Shown in pieces: positions 22,638 through 32,418 of a stretch of DNA of 64,000 nucleotides. The DNA is from Ecdyonurus torrentis (taxonomy: Eukaryota > Arthropoda > Insecta > Ephemeroptera > Heptageniidae). Numbering within the stretch: position 1 is the stretch's first letter; each line of letters opens with the position of its first letter. Where the stretch lies: the NCBI GenBank assembly GCA_949318235.1, contig OX439137.1, forward strand, positions 13,343,291 through 13,407,290, written 5' to 3'. A program made the position numbers and the translations under genes. The notes beneath the pieces are model-generated. The model was not told where the DNA came from, did not search any database, and saw only the letters and a program-made list of their open reading frames with translations.

Positions 22638-23267
22638 GAGGTTGGGTTTGTCTTGTTGCTTGGGCCAAGCATATAGCAATCTCAGAGGTTTAGCAATGCG
22701 GTGCCTGGTCAGTACTTGGATGGGTGAACGCCTTTAACCGGTACCGTGCTTTCCTTGTACCCCGTCGTTGCGGAGGGCAAGACTACCCTCTTGAGCCTTT
22801 CAAACACCTTGAGGTTTCCCCTGCACCACTCTGATAAGGGGTTTGCCACCCTAGGAGTGTGTAAAAAGTAGGGTAGCATGAGGTCTCGAACATATGCTTT
22901 GGTGGAAAAGACATTGCCCCACCTCTTGGCAATTTGTTGCTGGTGTGATGGTGCGGCCTGTCACCTGCTACCACCAAGTAGATAGACAAGGCACTATTAG
23001 ATGCTGCAAAGCATGTTCCGAGTGAGAATGCCAACGTGCCAACTCAACTAATACAGTTAGCAACAAGACCTCAGCCTGACATTGCTTGGCTTGTCGATCT
23101 GGCTATTTCTGCCTATTTGCAAGGTATCATGCGATGCACTGTAGAGCGTTGTACCTTGAGAGTAACGTGCAGAAGTAGAGTGACTGAAGGGAGAGCCGCA
23201 GTGTTAGAAGAAAGCTGGCCCCACTAATCCATGTGGAAGCTGAGATAGCTTTATAAAAAAAAAAAGT
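22638..23267 (+). repeat. 5S-rRNA-derived SINE-like element with poly-A end
   Basis: The head at 22650-22760 matches 5S rRNA landmarks in order: GCCTGGTCAGTACTTGGATG, then GGTGAACGCC, then ACCGGTACCGTGC, with an upstream CTCAGAGGTTTAGCAATGCG segment in the place of the 5S internal control region. A unique body of about 480 bp follows and ends AGATAGCTTTAT plus 11 A. This fits the SINE3 class. It is not a functional 5S gene: the 5' quarter is divergent. Confidence 0.65.
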
Positions 23268-23605
23268 GTTGGAGAAAACCAGCAAGGACCTTACTATAGT
23301 GAATAAGAGAGTCCCATACAGTTCAGTGAAAATATTAATAGTACAGGAATAAAATAATAAAAATAAACTTACACATAATGGTTAGCTTTCAGTACTTGAC
23401 TCCAAGAGAAACGGAGTGTGTTCAGTACTCATAAAAAACTGAACTGATCACTGACTGACTGATCAGATCAGTCCTTATGCAATCTTGGAGAGAATCTTTC
23501 ATTCTATGGTGAATCAATTATAGTTTCTCTCTGATTGTAAGAGTCCAAAAGGGCTGCAAAAAAAGGATAACACACTCAGTTTCTCATGGAGTTTGGTGCC
23601 GAAAG
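23268..23605. repeat. Family F copy (AACCAGCA / CCAAGAG)
   Basis: GGAGAAAACCAGCAAGGACC at 23269 and ACTCCAAGAGAAACGGAGTG at 23399 match the copies at 5458, 27073 and 55268; ACAGTTCAGTGAAAAT is shared with 55368. A right part (23480-23600) carries inverted matches to TTCTCTC..GGAG. Confidence 0.5.
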
Positions 23606-23615
23606 CTACCCCCAA

Positions 23616-23779
23616 TTGGCTAATAAAGGAATAACTGTTTTGAGGCTGACTTAAAGTGATTTCGATCACATCCACTTCCGTGTCTACTTACTACGCATGT
23701 GTAGTTCGTCGAAACGGAAGCGGATGTGAGTAAAATTACTTATAGTCGGCCTCAAAACAGTTGTTCCTGAATTAGTCAA
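23616..23779. mobile_element. TA-target MITE, TTGACTAATAAAGG family, copy 3
   Basis: TTGGCTAATAAAGGAATAAC opposes GTTGTTCCTGAATTAGTCAA. TA is kept on the right only. The interior CGGAAGCGGATGTGAG matches copies 1 and 4. Confidence 0.78.
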
Positions 23780-23899
23780 TATGTTTGTTTTTTTATCTCT
23801 GCGCTGTGAACTATGGGACTGTTTTCTTGCTGCTGTTTTTCTATTGTTTATTATCATTATTATCAACATTATTTAAATTTGTCATACCTATAACTGCCG

Positions 23900-23931
<32 letters not shown>

Positions 23932-24530
23932 GTACAACTAAAATAGTTGAAAAGTTTGTATTTAATGCACAGTACCTTGCAGCTATAAATTTATTGTCAG
24001 TAAAAATTTAAATATCATTACTTGTAATATTGATTGTTGTGATAAGAAAGCACGGCATGCAGCTAATGTCGTTTTATGATGAACCCTGTAACTATAAAAT
24101 TATTGTCATGTCATAAATATATTAATCTATATAGCTTATTTTAGTACAATGATATATTAGTACGGTTTGTATATATCAATAGTAAATTTGATGGTTTTAA
24201 GAAATTATAATAATAATAATTTATTAATAAATTTGCTTTTCTTTTTTTTTTAACGGAACCTAGACTTCGTTTTCATTTTATATTTACACCAATTTTAATC
24301 CCTACATTGCATATAATAGGAAGAAGGAACATTGTACCATGCTAGTGCATAGTCATAATGGCAGTTAGTTTATATCTGAATAATATTGCTTATACATCAG
24401 CTAGATACTGTGATGCACACTATAATATTGTGAATTTAATTTATGTTAATCAAGAAAAAGCCAATGAAGACAACATTTAAAAAATTGCGCTTTTTTTTTA
24501 CGTTTTTCACTTTTTTTATTCAGCTAAAAA
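23780..24530. other. AT-rich spacer
   Basis: T run at 23906-23930; otherwise no gene or bounded repeat seen. Confidence 0.45.
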
Positions 24531-24534
24531 TAAT

Positions 24535-24547
24535 TTTGGCAACACTG
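24535..24547 (+). promoter_or_regulatory. GGCAAC promoter-like element, probable start of gene D
   Basis: TTTTGGCAACACTG starts here. About 100 bp downstream is a consensus splice donor (TTTG/GTAAGT, GT at 24651). The next ZAD coding start is gene D at 31033, which has a splice acceptor at 30913-30914, so I infer a non-coding first exon of about 24570-24650. Confidence 0.45.
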
Positions 24548-25651
24548 TATTTGCAAACGTATGTAAACAAATGCGGTGTTAATGTTAATGGGTGCATTTC
24601 TCTATGATGGGTGTATCTCTTAATTTTTTATTTCATTAAAGCTTAAATTTGGTAAGTTTAAATTGCCTTTTTGTTGTTTTCATGTACTTTATAGATGTAG
24701 TAACTAATCATGTCTTAACTACATACATTAGGCATGTACCATATTATATAATATGTGTTTCAGAAAAGTTCCAGCCCGGAGCCCAGCTCGATATTTGTTT
24801 TGTAGCCATTGTAGCATTCAGCTTGATTTCATAATGACTCTCAGACTCACTAGATAGAATCGGTTCAGTTTCAATCATCTTCATTACTTTGGTGTCCTCC
24901 TGGTTCTTGTTTGGGGATGTTTTGCGGATATGCTGGACTTTTATATGGGAATCTTCCATATACAGAAAAGGTAAATTTATGTATATATGGATACAGTATG
25001 TATAAGCTCTGACATAAATATGTATGTATGCATATGCATGCATATGTGGTTCATATAATCATATGTACTGACGTATGTACATGTAACACTGCAAGCTATG
25101 CTCATAGATATGCTCACGTAAAATCTCTTCTTTGATTGATAATGTCAATAATATATGTATGATGAAAGCTCTTGGCTATGAACATTTTTATATATCTATA
25201 ACTTTGTGCTACGTGATATCTCGACCTCTCCATAGAACTTCTACTGTTGTAAGGCTCTGCTGGTAATATTATTTATTATTGAATAAGGAATCACAGTCTG
25301 CACTGTAATACTTTAAGGAGTGTATATAGATGGCTTATATCTCAAAATCTAAAAAAAAAAACTTCCAAATTTTATGATGCCAATTGAAAGTTAATAGTAA
25401 CAGCTACCTATGATAAAATTTTCAGAACCCGTGACCATCAGATAAGAGAGAAATTAATTATTGAAATTAACATGGGCTCTTATGGGACTAAAACTTAAAA
25501 AAATCATAATTCAAAATCTAGCATGGTGACCCCCCAAAATTTTTACATTTTTGAAGATACCTAATCCTAATGTATCACTGTACAAAATTTCAGATTTTTC
25601 TGTCTTTAAAACTTTTTAGTCAAATCCCGCAGTAGCTGATTTCCCGCCTTA

Positions 25652-25924
25652 GGGTGCGTACCGTATTCACTTGCGAGCGCTGAAAGTGCTGACAAAACGT
25701 ACCGTATCACCTCTGTCAGCGCTTCACAGCGTTTACCGAAGAGACCCGAACGGACAACAGCTGATGCTGATAACCTCTGCGCGCTTCTGAAGGTAAATAG
25801 GTGAAGCGCCTCACAGAGGTCTGGCGTACCGTATTTGCTAGCGCAAAGTATCCAAATTGCTCAGAATTCGTACCGTATTGCCACAGCACTGCACAGCGCT
25901 CTCATCGAAATACGGTACGCACCC
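25652..25924. mobile_element. PIF/Harbinger-like MITE with TTA duplication
   Basis: Inverted ends GGGTGCGTACCGTATTC and GAAATACGGTACGCACCC; TTA at 25649-25651 and 25925-25927. GC-rich interior with repeated AGCGCT/CAGCGC words and several further TACCGTAT copies. A TWA duplication and GGG start suit PIF/Harbinger. Confidence 0.7.
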
Positions 25925-25984
25925 TTAATGGCTCTAGGACAAAAAAACTGACCAATGAGGAAGGTGAATTTTTTTTAAACCCCA

Positions 25985-26380
25985 CTTTTTGTGACATTTT
26001 TGAAAAGAGCGTTAAAAAATTTTAAGGCGACATTTTTTCTTAAAACGATTGGAGCATGGGAAGTAATTTTAATTAATTTTTGAAAATCGTCATAAAAAGA
26101 CTGTGACGTCATCAATTTCGTCATTTATTTCGGAAAGTATTGACCGTAGAAGGTTCAGTAGCCAGTTTTTTGAAATCCTTAGAACGAGCTGATTTCATTA
26201 AACTGGTTACTGAACCTCGAACGATTAGTATTTGCCGAGAAAAAAGTGGAATGATGACGTCACAGGCTTTTTAGGTCGATTTTCAAAAATTTATTAAAAA
26301 TACTTCGCATGCTCCAATCGTCCTAAGAAAAAATACCGCCTCAAAATTTTTTAAAGCTCTTTCCAAAAATATCATAAACT
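25985..26380. repeat. Palindromic repeat, arms about 190 bp
   Basis: GAAAAGAGCGTTAAAAAATT opposes TTTTTTAAAGCTCTTTCC; ACGATTGGAGCATG opposes CATGCTCCAATCGT; GTGACGTCAT and ATGACGTCAC face each other near 26104 and 26254. Ends and target duplication are not clear. Confidence 0.65.
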
Positions 26381-26427
26381 CAACAAAAAAATTTCAATTC
26401 AATTCATTGTGTTAAAGTTTCCACATA

Positions 26428-26552
26428 TCGTCGGGCTGGAGCACAAACCGTGTATCTACAAAAGCAGCTAAGTCGAGATTCCTACCTTTTTGTATACTGT
26501 TTTGAACTTTGTTGCTTTCATAGATACATAGTTTGTGCTCTAACCCGACAAT
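26428..26552. mobile_element. Short MITE, TCGGGCTGGAGCACAAAC ends
   Basis: GTCGGGCTGGAGCACAAACC opposes GTTTGTGCTCTAACCCGAC, about 125 bp in all, with ATATAGATAC-type arms inside. Possible TA flanks. Exact ends uncertain by a few bases. Confidence 0.55.
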
Positions 26553-26588
26553 ATAATACCATTTGGAAACATGAAAGCTTTGGTCAGA

Positions 26589-26650
26589 TTGGGGGGGGGG
26601 GGGGGGGGGGGGGCTTGATTTTCCTCTCTCTCTCTCTCTCTCTCTCTTCT
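26589..26650. repeat. Poly-G (about 23) followed by (CT)n
   Basis: A G run followed 10 bp later by CTCTCT repeats. Both are simple-sequence tracts likely to be length-variable. Confidence 0.9.
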
Positions 26651-26745
26651 TTTTTTTAAACATTGAAACTCTAGGGCATTTCTCTCATAAAAATAAAAAT
26701 AACATTAATTATACTGTACTTGCCTTGGACTTAGAATCATTTGAA

Positions 26746-26749
<4 letters not shown>

Positions 26750-26780
<31 letters not shown>
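26750..26780. repeat. Poly-A tract, about 30 bp
   Basis: One of few long A runs on the + strand; most homopolymers here are T. Confidence 0.9.
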
Positions 26781-26783
<3 letters not shown>

Positions 26784-27228
26784 AAATTTAAAACGTACAG
26801 TACCTAATTTATAAGCTGAAATAGCATCTGATATACTGATATACATTTGAATAAGTAAATTGTTGTTTTCAATAAATGAAAGTTGAAGAAACTTGTTATC
26901 TTACCCCCTTCCTTGTGTTTACATTAAAGAACCAATATTAGAGCTGCCAAGAATTTGTATGAATGGCTCAAAAATCAAAAAGTAACTCCTATGTTGTGCT
27001 CTGTTATGACATGATATCGTTATTTTCAATTATGCATATTTTAAGGAAAATAAACTATTGTAATTTAGTATGATGAATTTGACAGAAAAGAATAAGAGAA
27101 CCCAGCAATTGACCATAGTGAAGAGCCCCATACTTTTGAGCAAATTCTTAATAACACAGAGATGATTTAAAAAATATATATGGTTAGCTTTCAGCACTAC
27201 ACTCCGAGACAAATGGAGTGTGTTTTGA

Positions 27229-27565
27229 CCAGTGGGAGCTCACTTCCAAAGAAAGAGCTTGTTGAATAAAAAGGGGGGGGGGGTTAATCTCACTGTTCTG
27301 GTGGCATTATGGTCAAAGACACTGTAAACCTTATCTGAACAGTGTCTTCAAGTGTTGCCACTGTATCACAGATTTTTTTTTTTTAACTTATCGTCACCTT
27401 AGAGTGAGAACCTCGTATATCGCAAAATTTTTGACGGGATTCTGAACCTTATATTATATCTACATAAGGCTCAAAATTGCATCATTTTATTTTGGATATA
27501 CGAGGTTCTCACTCTAAGGTGACATTATGTATAAGCTGTCTCTTTGGAAGCGAGCTCCTACTGGT
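27229..27565. mobile_element. MITE nested in family F
   Basis: ACCAGTGGGAGCTCACTTCC opposes GGAAGCGAGCTCCTACTGGT. It is itself interrupted by the MITE at 27393-27523. Confidence 0.65.
27393..27523. mobile_element. Innermost MITE, GTCACCTTAGAGTGAGAACC ends
   Basis: GTCACCTTAGAGTGAGAACC opposes GGTTCTCACTCTAAGGTGAC perfectly over 20 bp and on into CTCGTATATC; 131 bp in total. Third layer of the nest. Confidence 0.75.
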
Positions 27566-28210
27566 TTTGCCTTTGTCAGTCCTTACAGAATCAGAGAAAC
27601 TATGAACATTGTTGTTAGCATAGTTACTAATATTATAAACAAATTTTTCCCAACTAAGGAAATTTTCCCCCTGTACCAATGGTCATCAGTGAGATCAAAA
27701 CTGTTTCCAAGTACAGCTCTAAACAAAAGTTTTCAAACGATCTGTATAGGCAGCCCTGCAACCACACTATATATGTTATAGCCAGGGTAAACACTTGAGA
27801 TGAAATTGCATTTTATTCCATAATATAGTAGGGTGGGTCGACCCAAGTTGAGTGATGGTCATTCGACCTACCCGCGGTCCTCCGTGCGCCGTATATCGCG
27901 TAAAAACTAAAAACCGCGTGACGTCACCCGTGACCAACTTGATGCTGTGTCATAGGCGTTTTGCTGTAAATAGAGGGTTGCGAGAATTGCTGCCGTATTT
28001 CTGTTTTTGAATGCAGCGCTTTCAAATTTTGTATTTAAAGTTAAAAAGAAGCAACGTAAATGAATCAGGTCATCGTTTGTTGGTATTGTAAGTGGATCGC
28101 GAGCCGTGGCGGTGCAAACAGGTGAGATGTGCGCGAGTACAGGTGTTATCGGGACAAGCAAGGCAAAAAATAGAGTTATCCGATTTCAGCCATCAAGGTG
28201 TCAATTTATA

Positions 28211-28890
28211 GGTAACTTGACGTGCCAAAGACAATAGCGGTAATTAAAAATTTGCATCTTCAACCCTTATCGAGATTAGGGGTAGTTCACCCCCGAAATT
28301 AAAGTTCTCGTATCTGAGTGCAACAAAGACTCTTACCTGGGTAATTTGCCGTGCCTAAGACAATGGCGGTAATTAAAAATTTGCATCTTCAACCCTTATC
28401 AAGATTAGGGGTAGTTCACCCTCGCAATTAAAGTTCTCGTATCTGAGTGCAACAAAGACTCTTACCTGGGTAATTTGCCGTGCCTAAGACAATGGTAATA
28501 ATTAAAAATGTTTGATTTCAACCCTTATTGAGATTAGGGGTAGTTCACCCCCAAAATTAAAGGTCTCGTATCTGAGTGCAACCAAGACTCTTACCTGGGT
28601 AACTTGACTTGCCAAAGACAATGGGCGTAATTAAAAATTTACATCTTCAACCCTTATCGAGATTAGGGGTAGTTTACCCCCAAAATTAAAGTTCTCGTAT
28701 CTGAGTGCAACGAAGACTCTTACCTGGGTAACTTGACGTGCCTAAGACAATGGTAATAATTAAAAATGTTTGATTTCAACCCTTATCGAGATTAGGAGTA
28801 GTTCACCCCCAAAATTAAAGTTTTCGTATGTGGGTGCAACAAAGACTCTTACCTGGGTAACTTGACGTGCCAAAGACAATGGTGATAATT
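28211..28890. repeat. Left-arm tandem repeat, about 6 x 129 bp
   Basis: Units start near 28211, 28340, 28470, 28600, 28728 and 28856, each with a GTAA(C/T)TTG..GTGCC..AAGACAATGG block, AATTAAAAAT, CAACCCTTATCGAGATTAGG and ACTCTTACCTGGGTAA. Two alternating subtypes differ after AATTAAAAAT (TTGCATCTTC or GTTTGATTTC). Confidence 0.85.
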
Positions 28891-29529
28891 GCGGTGCGCA
28901 CTACCTTAGGAGGAGCCAAAAGTGCCGTGCGGTCGCGCGGCCGCCGCACCTTATGTCTAGTGTGTGCACCAACTTTCCCAACTTGCTTCAGGTCCACTGT
29001 GTGTACCACCTTGCATCAAGTTTACTGTGCGCACCACCTTACATCAAGCTTACGGTGTGTAAGGGTGATTCAAGGTGGTGCACACCGTAGACCAGATGCA
29101 AGGCAATGGACACCGTAGACTTGATCCTAGGTGGTGCACACCTCAGACCAGATGCAAGGTGGTGCCCACCGTAGACTTGATGCTAGGTGGTACACACAGT
29201 ATACCTGAGGCAAGTTGGGAAGGTGGTGCACACAGTATAAGACCTGAGGCAAGATGGTACATACACTAGACCGGCGGCCGCGCGATGCAAGTTGGGAAGG
29301 TGGTGCACACAATACAACCAAGGCAAGGTCGTGCACAGATTAGACCTGAGGTGCGGTGGCCGCGCGGCCGCACGGCAATTTTGACTCCTCTCCAGGTGGT
29401 GCGCACAGTATACGACCTGCTGCATATTGGCTCCGCCTAGGTGGTGCACACTAAATCTCTTTATTAGTAGTCATTTTCACGGACCTGAATATGGGGTGGA
29501 GGTGCATACCGTAGACGTAGCTGTTTGAA

Positions 29530-30345
29530 GATGCAAATTTTTAATTATCACCATTTAATTACTCAGGAGAGCTACTTCGTTGCAATCAGATACGGGAACG
29601 GTAATTTTGGGGGTGAACTACCCCTAATCTCTACAAATGTTGAAATCAAACATTTTTAATTATCACCTTTGTCTTTGGCATGTCAAGTTACCCAGGTAAG
29701 AGTCTTTGTTGCACTCACATACGAAAACTTTAATTTTGGGGGTGAACTACCCCTAATCTCAATAAGGGTTGAAATCAAATATTTTTAATTATTACCATTG
29801 TCTTAGGCATGGCACATTACCCAGGTAAGAGTCTTTGTTGCACTCACATACGAAAACTTTAATTTTGGGGGTGAACTACCCCTAATCTCAATAACGGTTG
29901 AAGATGTAAATTTTTAATTACGCCCATTGTCTTTGGCAAGTCAAGTTACCCAGGTAAGAGTCTTGGTTGCACTCAGATACGAGACCTTTAATTTTGGGGG
30001 TGAACTACCCCTAATCTCAATAAGGGTTGAAATCAAACATTTTTAATTATTACCATTGTCTTAGGCACGGCAAATTACCCAGGTAAGAGTCTTTGTTGCA
30101 CTCAGATACGAGAACTTTAATTGCGAGGGTGAACTACCCCTAATCTTGATAAGGGTTGAAGATGCAAATTTTTAATTACCGCCATTGTCTTAGGCACGGC
30201 AAATTACCCAGGTAAGAGTCTTTGTTGCACTCAGATACGAGAACTTTAATTTCGGGGGTGAACTACCCCTAATCTCGATAAGGGTTGAAGATGCAAATTT
30301 TTAATTACCGCTATTGTCTTTGGCACGTCAAGTTACCTATAAATT
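29530..30345. repeat. Right-arm tandem repeat, inverted copy of the left array
   Basis: The same 129-bp units and the same order of subtypes appear on the opposite strand, mirroring 28211-28890 with few differences. Confidence 0.85.
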
Positions 30346-31032
30346 GACACCTTGATGGCTGAAATCGGATAACTCTATTTTTTGCCTTGCTTGTCCCGAT
30401 AACACCTGTACTCGCGCACATCTCACCTGTTTGCACCGCCACGGCTCGCGATCCACTTACAATACCAACAAACGATGACCTGATTCATTTACGTTGCTTC
30501 TTTTTAACTTTAAATACAAAATTTGAAAGCGCTGCATTCAAAAACAGAAATACGGCAGCAATTCTCGCAACCCTCTATTTACAGCAAAACGCCTATGACA
30601 CAGCATCAAGTTGGTCACGGGTGACGTCACGCGGTTTTTAGTTTTTACGCGATATACGGCGCACGGAGGACCGCGGGTAGGTCGAATGACCATCACTCAA
30701 CTTGGGTCGACCCACCCTACTATATTATGGAATAAAATGCACTTTCATCTCAAGTGTTTACCCTGGCTTTATCTTTATGAGAAAATGCAGCGGCTATCAC
30801 AGCCCCGTTCAAAAACGTTTTTCCAGAGGTGCACTTTAAAATGTAATATAAGTTTGCTTACTCAAGAGAGAATAATCAATAAAATATTTACTTATCTAAT
30901 GATTTATTTTCCAGGTGAAAATATATCAAGAGTTTATAATCTCGTGTGAAATAGTGTGAGCCTTATCATCGCAGCATTGTGTGTCAACTACAGACTTTTC
31001 TTCAAGGTAGCCTTAAGCAGAACTACTAAACC

Positions 31033-32418
31033 ATGGATCCCCAGGTAAACATCATTCACTTTTTGTGTCGTTTATGTGGCTCAAAAACTCAAGAACTACA
31101 GAGAATTAATATGTTTGATGGTGCTGGTGTGTTATTAGATGTAAAAGCAAAAATTAAGTTTTGTTTAGGAATGGATATTAATGATAAAGACAATTTACCA
31201 CAAGTTCTATGTTCTGATTGTGTCAATAATGTAGATAATTTCTGTAAATTTAAGGAAAATGCTGAAAAAACTACAAACTTATTAAAAAGCTTGCTCAACC
31301 AAGAAGCAGAATCTGATGAAAATCTACAAAATTCTTGTAATATAACTGAACAGTCATCCCCATTTAATATGGCTAATTATACGTCTGAGCCAGAAGAAAT
31401 AGTTGTAAAACCTGAAAATCCTTTATTATATCACAGAAAAACTCATTTGCATAAAAAGGTATCAAAAAACAAAAAGAGAGAGTCAAAAAAATCTAAAAAT
31501 AAAACTCAAAAGAGATCAAATATCAAGGTAACACTTAAAACTAAAAACAAAAAAATAAAGACAGATAAAAGACCTGTTAAAAAAGAATTTGGTAAAAAAT
31601 TGACTCCCGGTATTTATGAATGTGATGTCTGTAAGAAAATATTTTTCGAACGTTCTCGAATTATATGTCATATACAGTACAACCATTTTGTTACAGTTAA
31701 AAATTTTGAGTGTTCGCATTGTATGAAAACATTTAGACTAAAATCACAAATTAGACATCATATTGCAAATGTACATGTTAGAGAACAAAAATTTGTTTGT
31801 GACTTTTGTGGAAGTGGTTTTTACAATAAAGGATCATTTAATTACCATATTAAATCTAGACATACTCAAGGTCAGTCAGTTGAGTGTAGTATATGTAATA
31901 AAAGATTTGCTGTGATGGCATTATTACGTAATCATGTAAACAATGTTCATAGGAAAGATAAATCTCAATGGGTTTGTGATGTTTGTGGTAAGGCACTTGC
32001 AAATAAATATAGTCTAACAAAACATAAAATTAGACATGAAAAAACTCCAGAAGAATTACAAGCACTTAAAATATATAAATGTTTAGTTTGTGATGTAAGT
32101 TATGATCATCCTTGTAATCTAAGATATCATATGAGAATACACACAGGGGAAAAATTGTTTGAATGTAAATATTGTAAAAAGAGATATACATGTAAAACTG
32201 GATTAAATATCCATATATTGACTCATACTGGAGAACGTCAATTTGTATGTGATGTTTGTGGCAAAGCATTTGCAGTTAAGAAAAATTTAAATATTCATAA
32301 ACTTATTCATACTGGAGAAAGGAGATTTCAGTGTAATGATTGTGATAAAACTTACACTCAAAATTCAACACTTAATATTCACTTAAAAAAGACAGGACAC
32401 ACTAGAAAAAGAGTTTAA
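31033..32418 (+). CDS. ZAD gene D: ZAD domain + 9 C2H2 zinc fingers, 461 aa
   Basis: ATG in ACCATGGATCC; coding in one exon. ZAD: C12-R-L-C15 and C60-S-D-C63 (44 residues between pairs). Linker to about 190 ends in a strongly basic region (KKNKKRESKKSKNKTQKRS type), a likely nuclear localisation signal. Nine fingers occupy about 195-456, each close to a finger in E, F and G; the last is followed by KKTGHTRKRV. The long linker is HEKTPEELQALKIYKC, shared almost unchanged in D-G. Leader splicing is inferred (acceptor 30914). Likely nuclear regulator. Part of finger 5 matches gene F too closely to be simple descent (see findings). Confidence 0.94.
   Translation: MDPQVNIIHFLCRLCGSKTQELQRINMFDGAGVLLDVKAKIKFCLGMDINDKDNLPQVLCSDCVNNVDNFCKFKENAEKTTNLLKSLLNQEAESDENLQNSCNITEQSSPFNMANYTSEPEEIVVKPENPLLYHRKTHLHKKVSKNKKRESKKSKNKTQKRSNIKVTLKTKNKKIKTDKRPVKKEFGKKLTPGIYECDVCKKIFFERSRIICHIQYNHFVTVKNFECSHCMKTFRLKSQIRHHIANVHVREQKFVCDFCGSGFYNKGSFNYHIKSRHTQGQSVECSICNKRFAVMALLRNHVNNVHRKDKSQWVCDVCGKALANKYSLTKHKIRHEKTPEELQALKIYKCLVCDVSYDHPCNLRYHMRIHTGEKLFECKYCKKRYTCKTGLNIHILTHTGERQFVCDVCGKAFAVKKNLNIHKLIHTGERRFQCNDCDKTYTQNSTLNIHLKKTGHTRKRV

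Larger units (their letters stand above)
27073..27640. repeat. Family F copy carrying two nested MITEs
   Basis: Left part: AATAAGAGAACCCAGCAATT, ACCATAGTGAAGAG, then CACTCCGAGACAAATGGAGTG. Right part: GCCTTTGTCAGTCCTTACAG, AGAGAAACTATGAAC. These are the two flanking pieces of the family seen at 55268, pushed apart by the insertion at 27229-27565. Confidence 0.55.
27780..30768. mobile_element. Giant palindromic (foldback) transposon, 2,989 bp, TTAT duplication
   Basis: Begins AGCCAGGGTAAACACTTGAG, ends CTCAAGTGTTTACCCTGGCT, with TTAT on both sides (27776-27779, 30769-30772); removing it and one TTAT restores the host MITE. Each arm of about 1.1 kb has a unique outer part (27780-28200; 30350-30768) and about six tandem units of roughly 129 bp (with TTAGGGGTAGTTCACCC). 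The 0.6-kb core (28890-29515) is a minisatellite of GTGGTGCACAC-type units bounded by GCGGCCGC-rich segments. The outer arms carry an identical 84-codon frame (28161-27907 minus, 30387-30641 plus), so they have been kept nearly identical. No transposase seen. A 4-bp duplication fits several DNA-transposon superfamilies, so I leave it unassigned. Confidence 0.85.
27712..30833. mobile_element. TACAGCTCTGG-family MITE split by the 3-kb palindrome
   Basis: Left piece TACAGCTCTAAACAAAAG..GCAACCACACTATATATG (27712-27779); right piece CTTTATGAGAAAATGCAGCG..TTCCAGAGGTGCA (30773-30833). Together they align to the uninterrupted copy at 49805-49926. Other copies are at 52111, 61635 and 61944. Confidence 0.8.
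24651..30914 (+). other. Inferred 6.3-kb leader intron of gene D
   Basis: Donor GTAAGT at 24651; acceptor TTATTTTCCAG ending at 30914. No other gene or promoter-like element lies between. The interval is almost entirely transposon: a Harbinger-like MITE, palindromes, nested family-F elements and the 2,989-bp palindrome. The exon model is inference and needs RNA evidence. Confidence 0.35.

Noticed and set aside
22638..22760. Functional 5S rRNA gene
   Set aside because: The 5' part diverges and the sequence continues into a SINE-like body with a poly-A end.
27907..28161. 84-codon frame repeated exactly at 30387-30641
   Set aside because: It is in the outer arms of a palindromic transposon, so its repetition follows from arm identity. 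No recognisable domain or promoter.
29127..29449. Minus-strand frames with VCTTLP/VHHL repeats
   Set aside because: Translation of the GTGGTGCACAC minisatellite in the palindrome core.
28211..30345. CRISPR-like array of regular repeats
   Set aside because: Units are about 129 bp, contiguous without spacers and mirrored; this is a transposon tandem array in a eukaryote.
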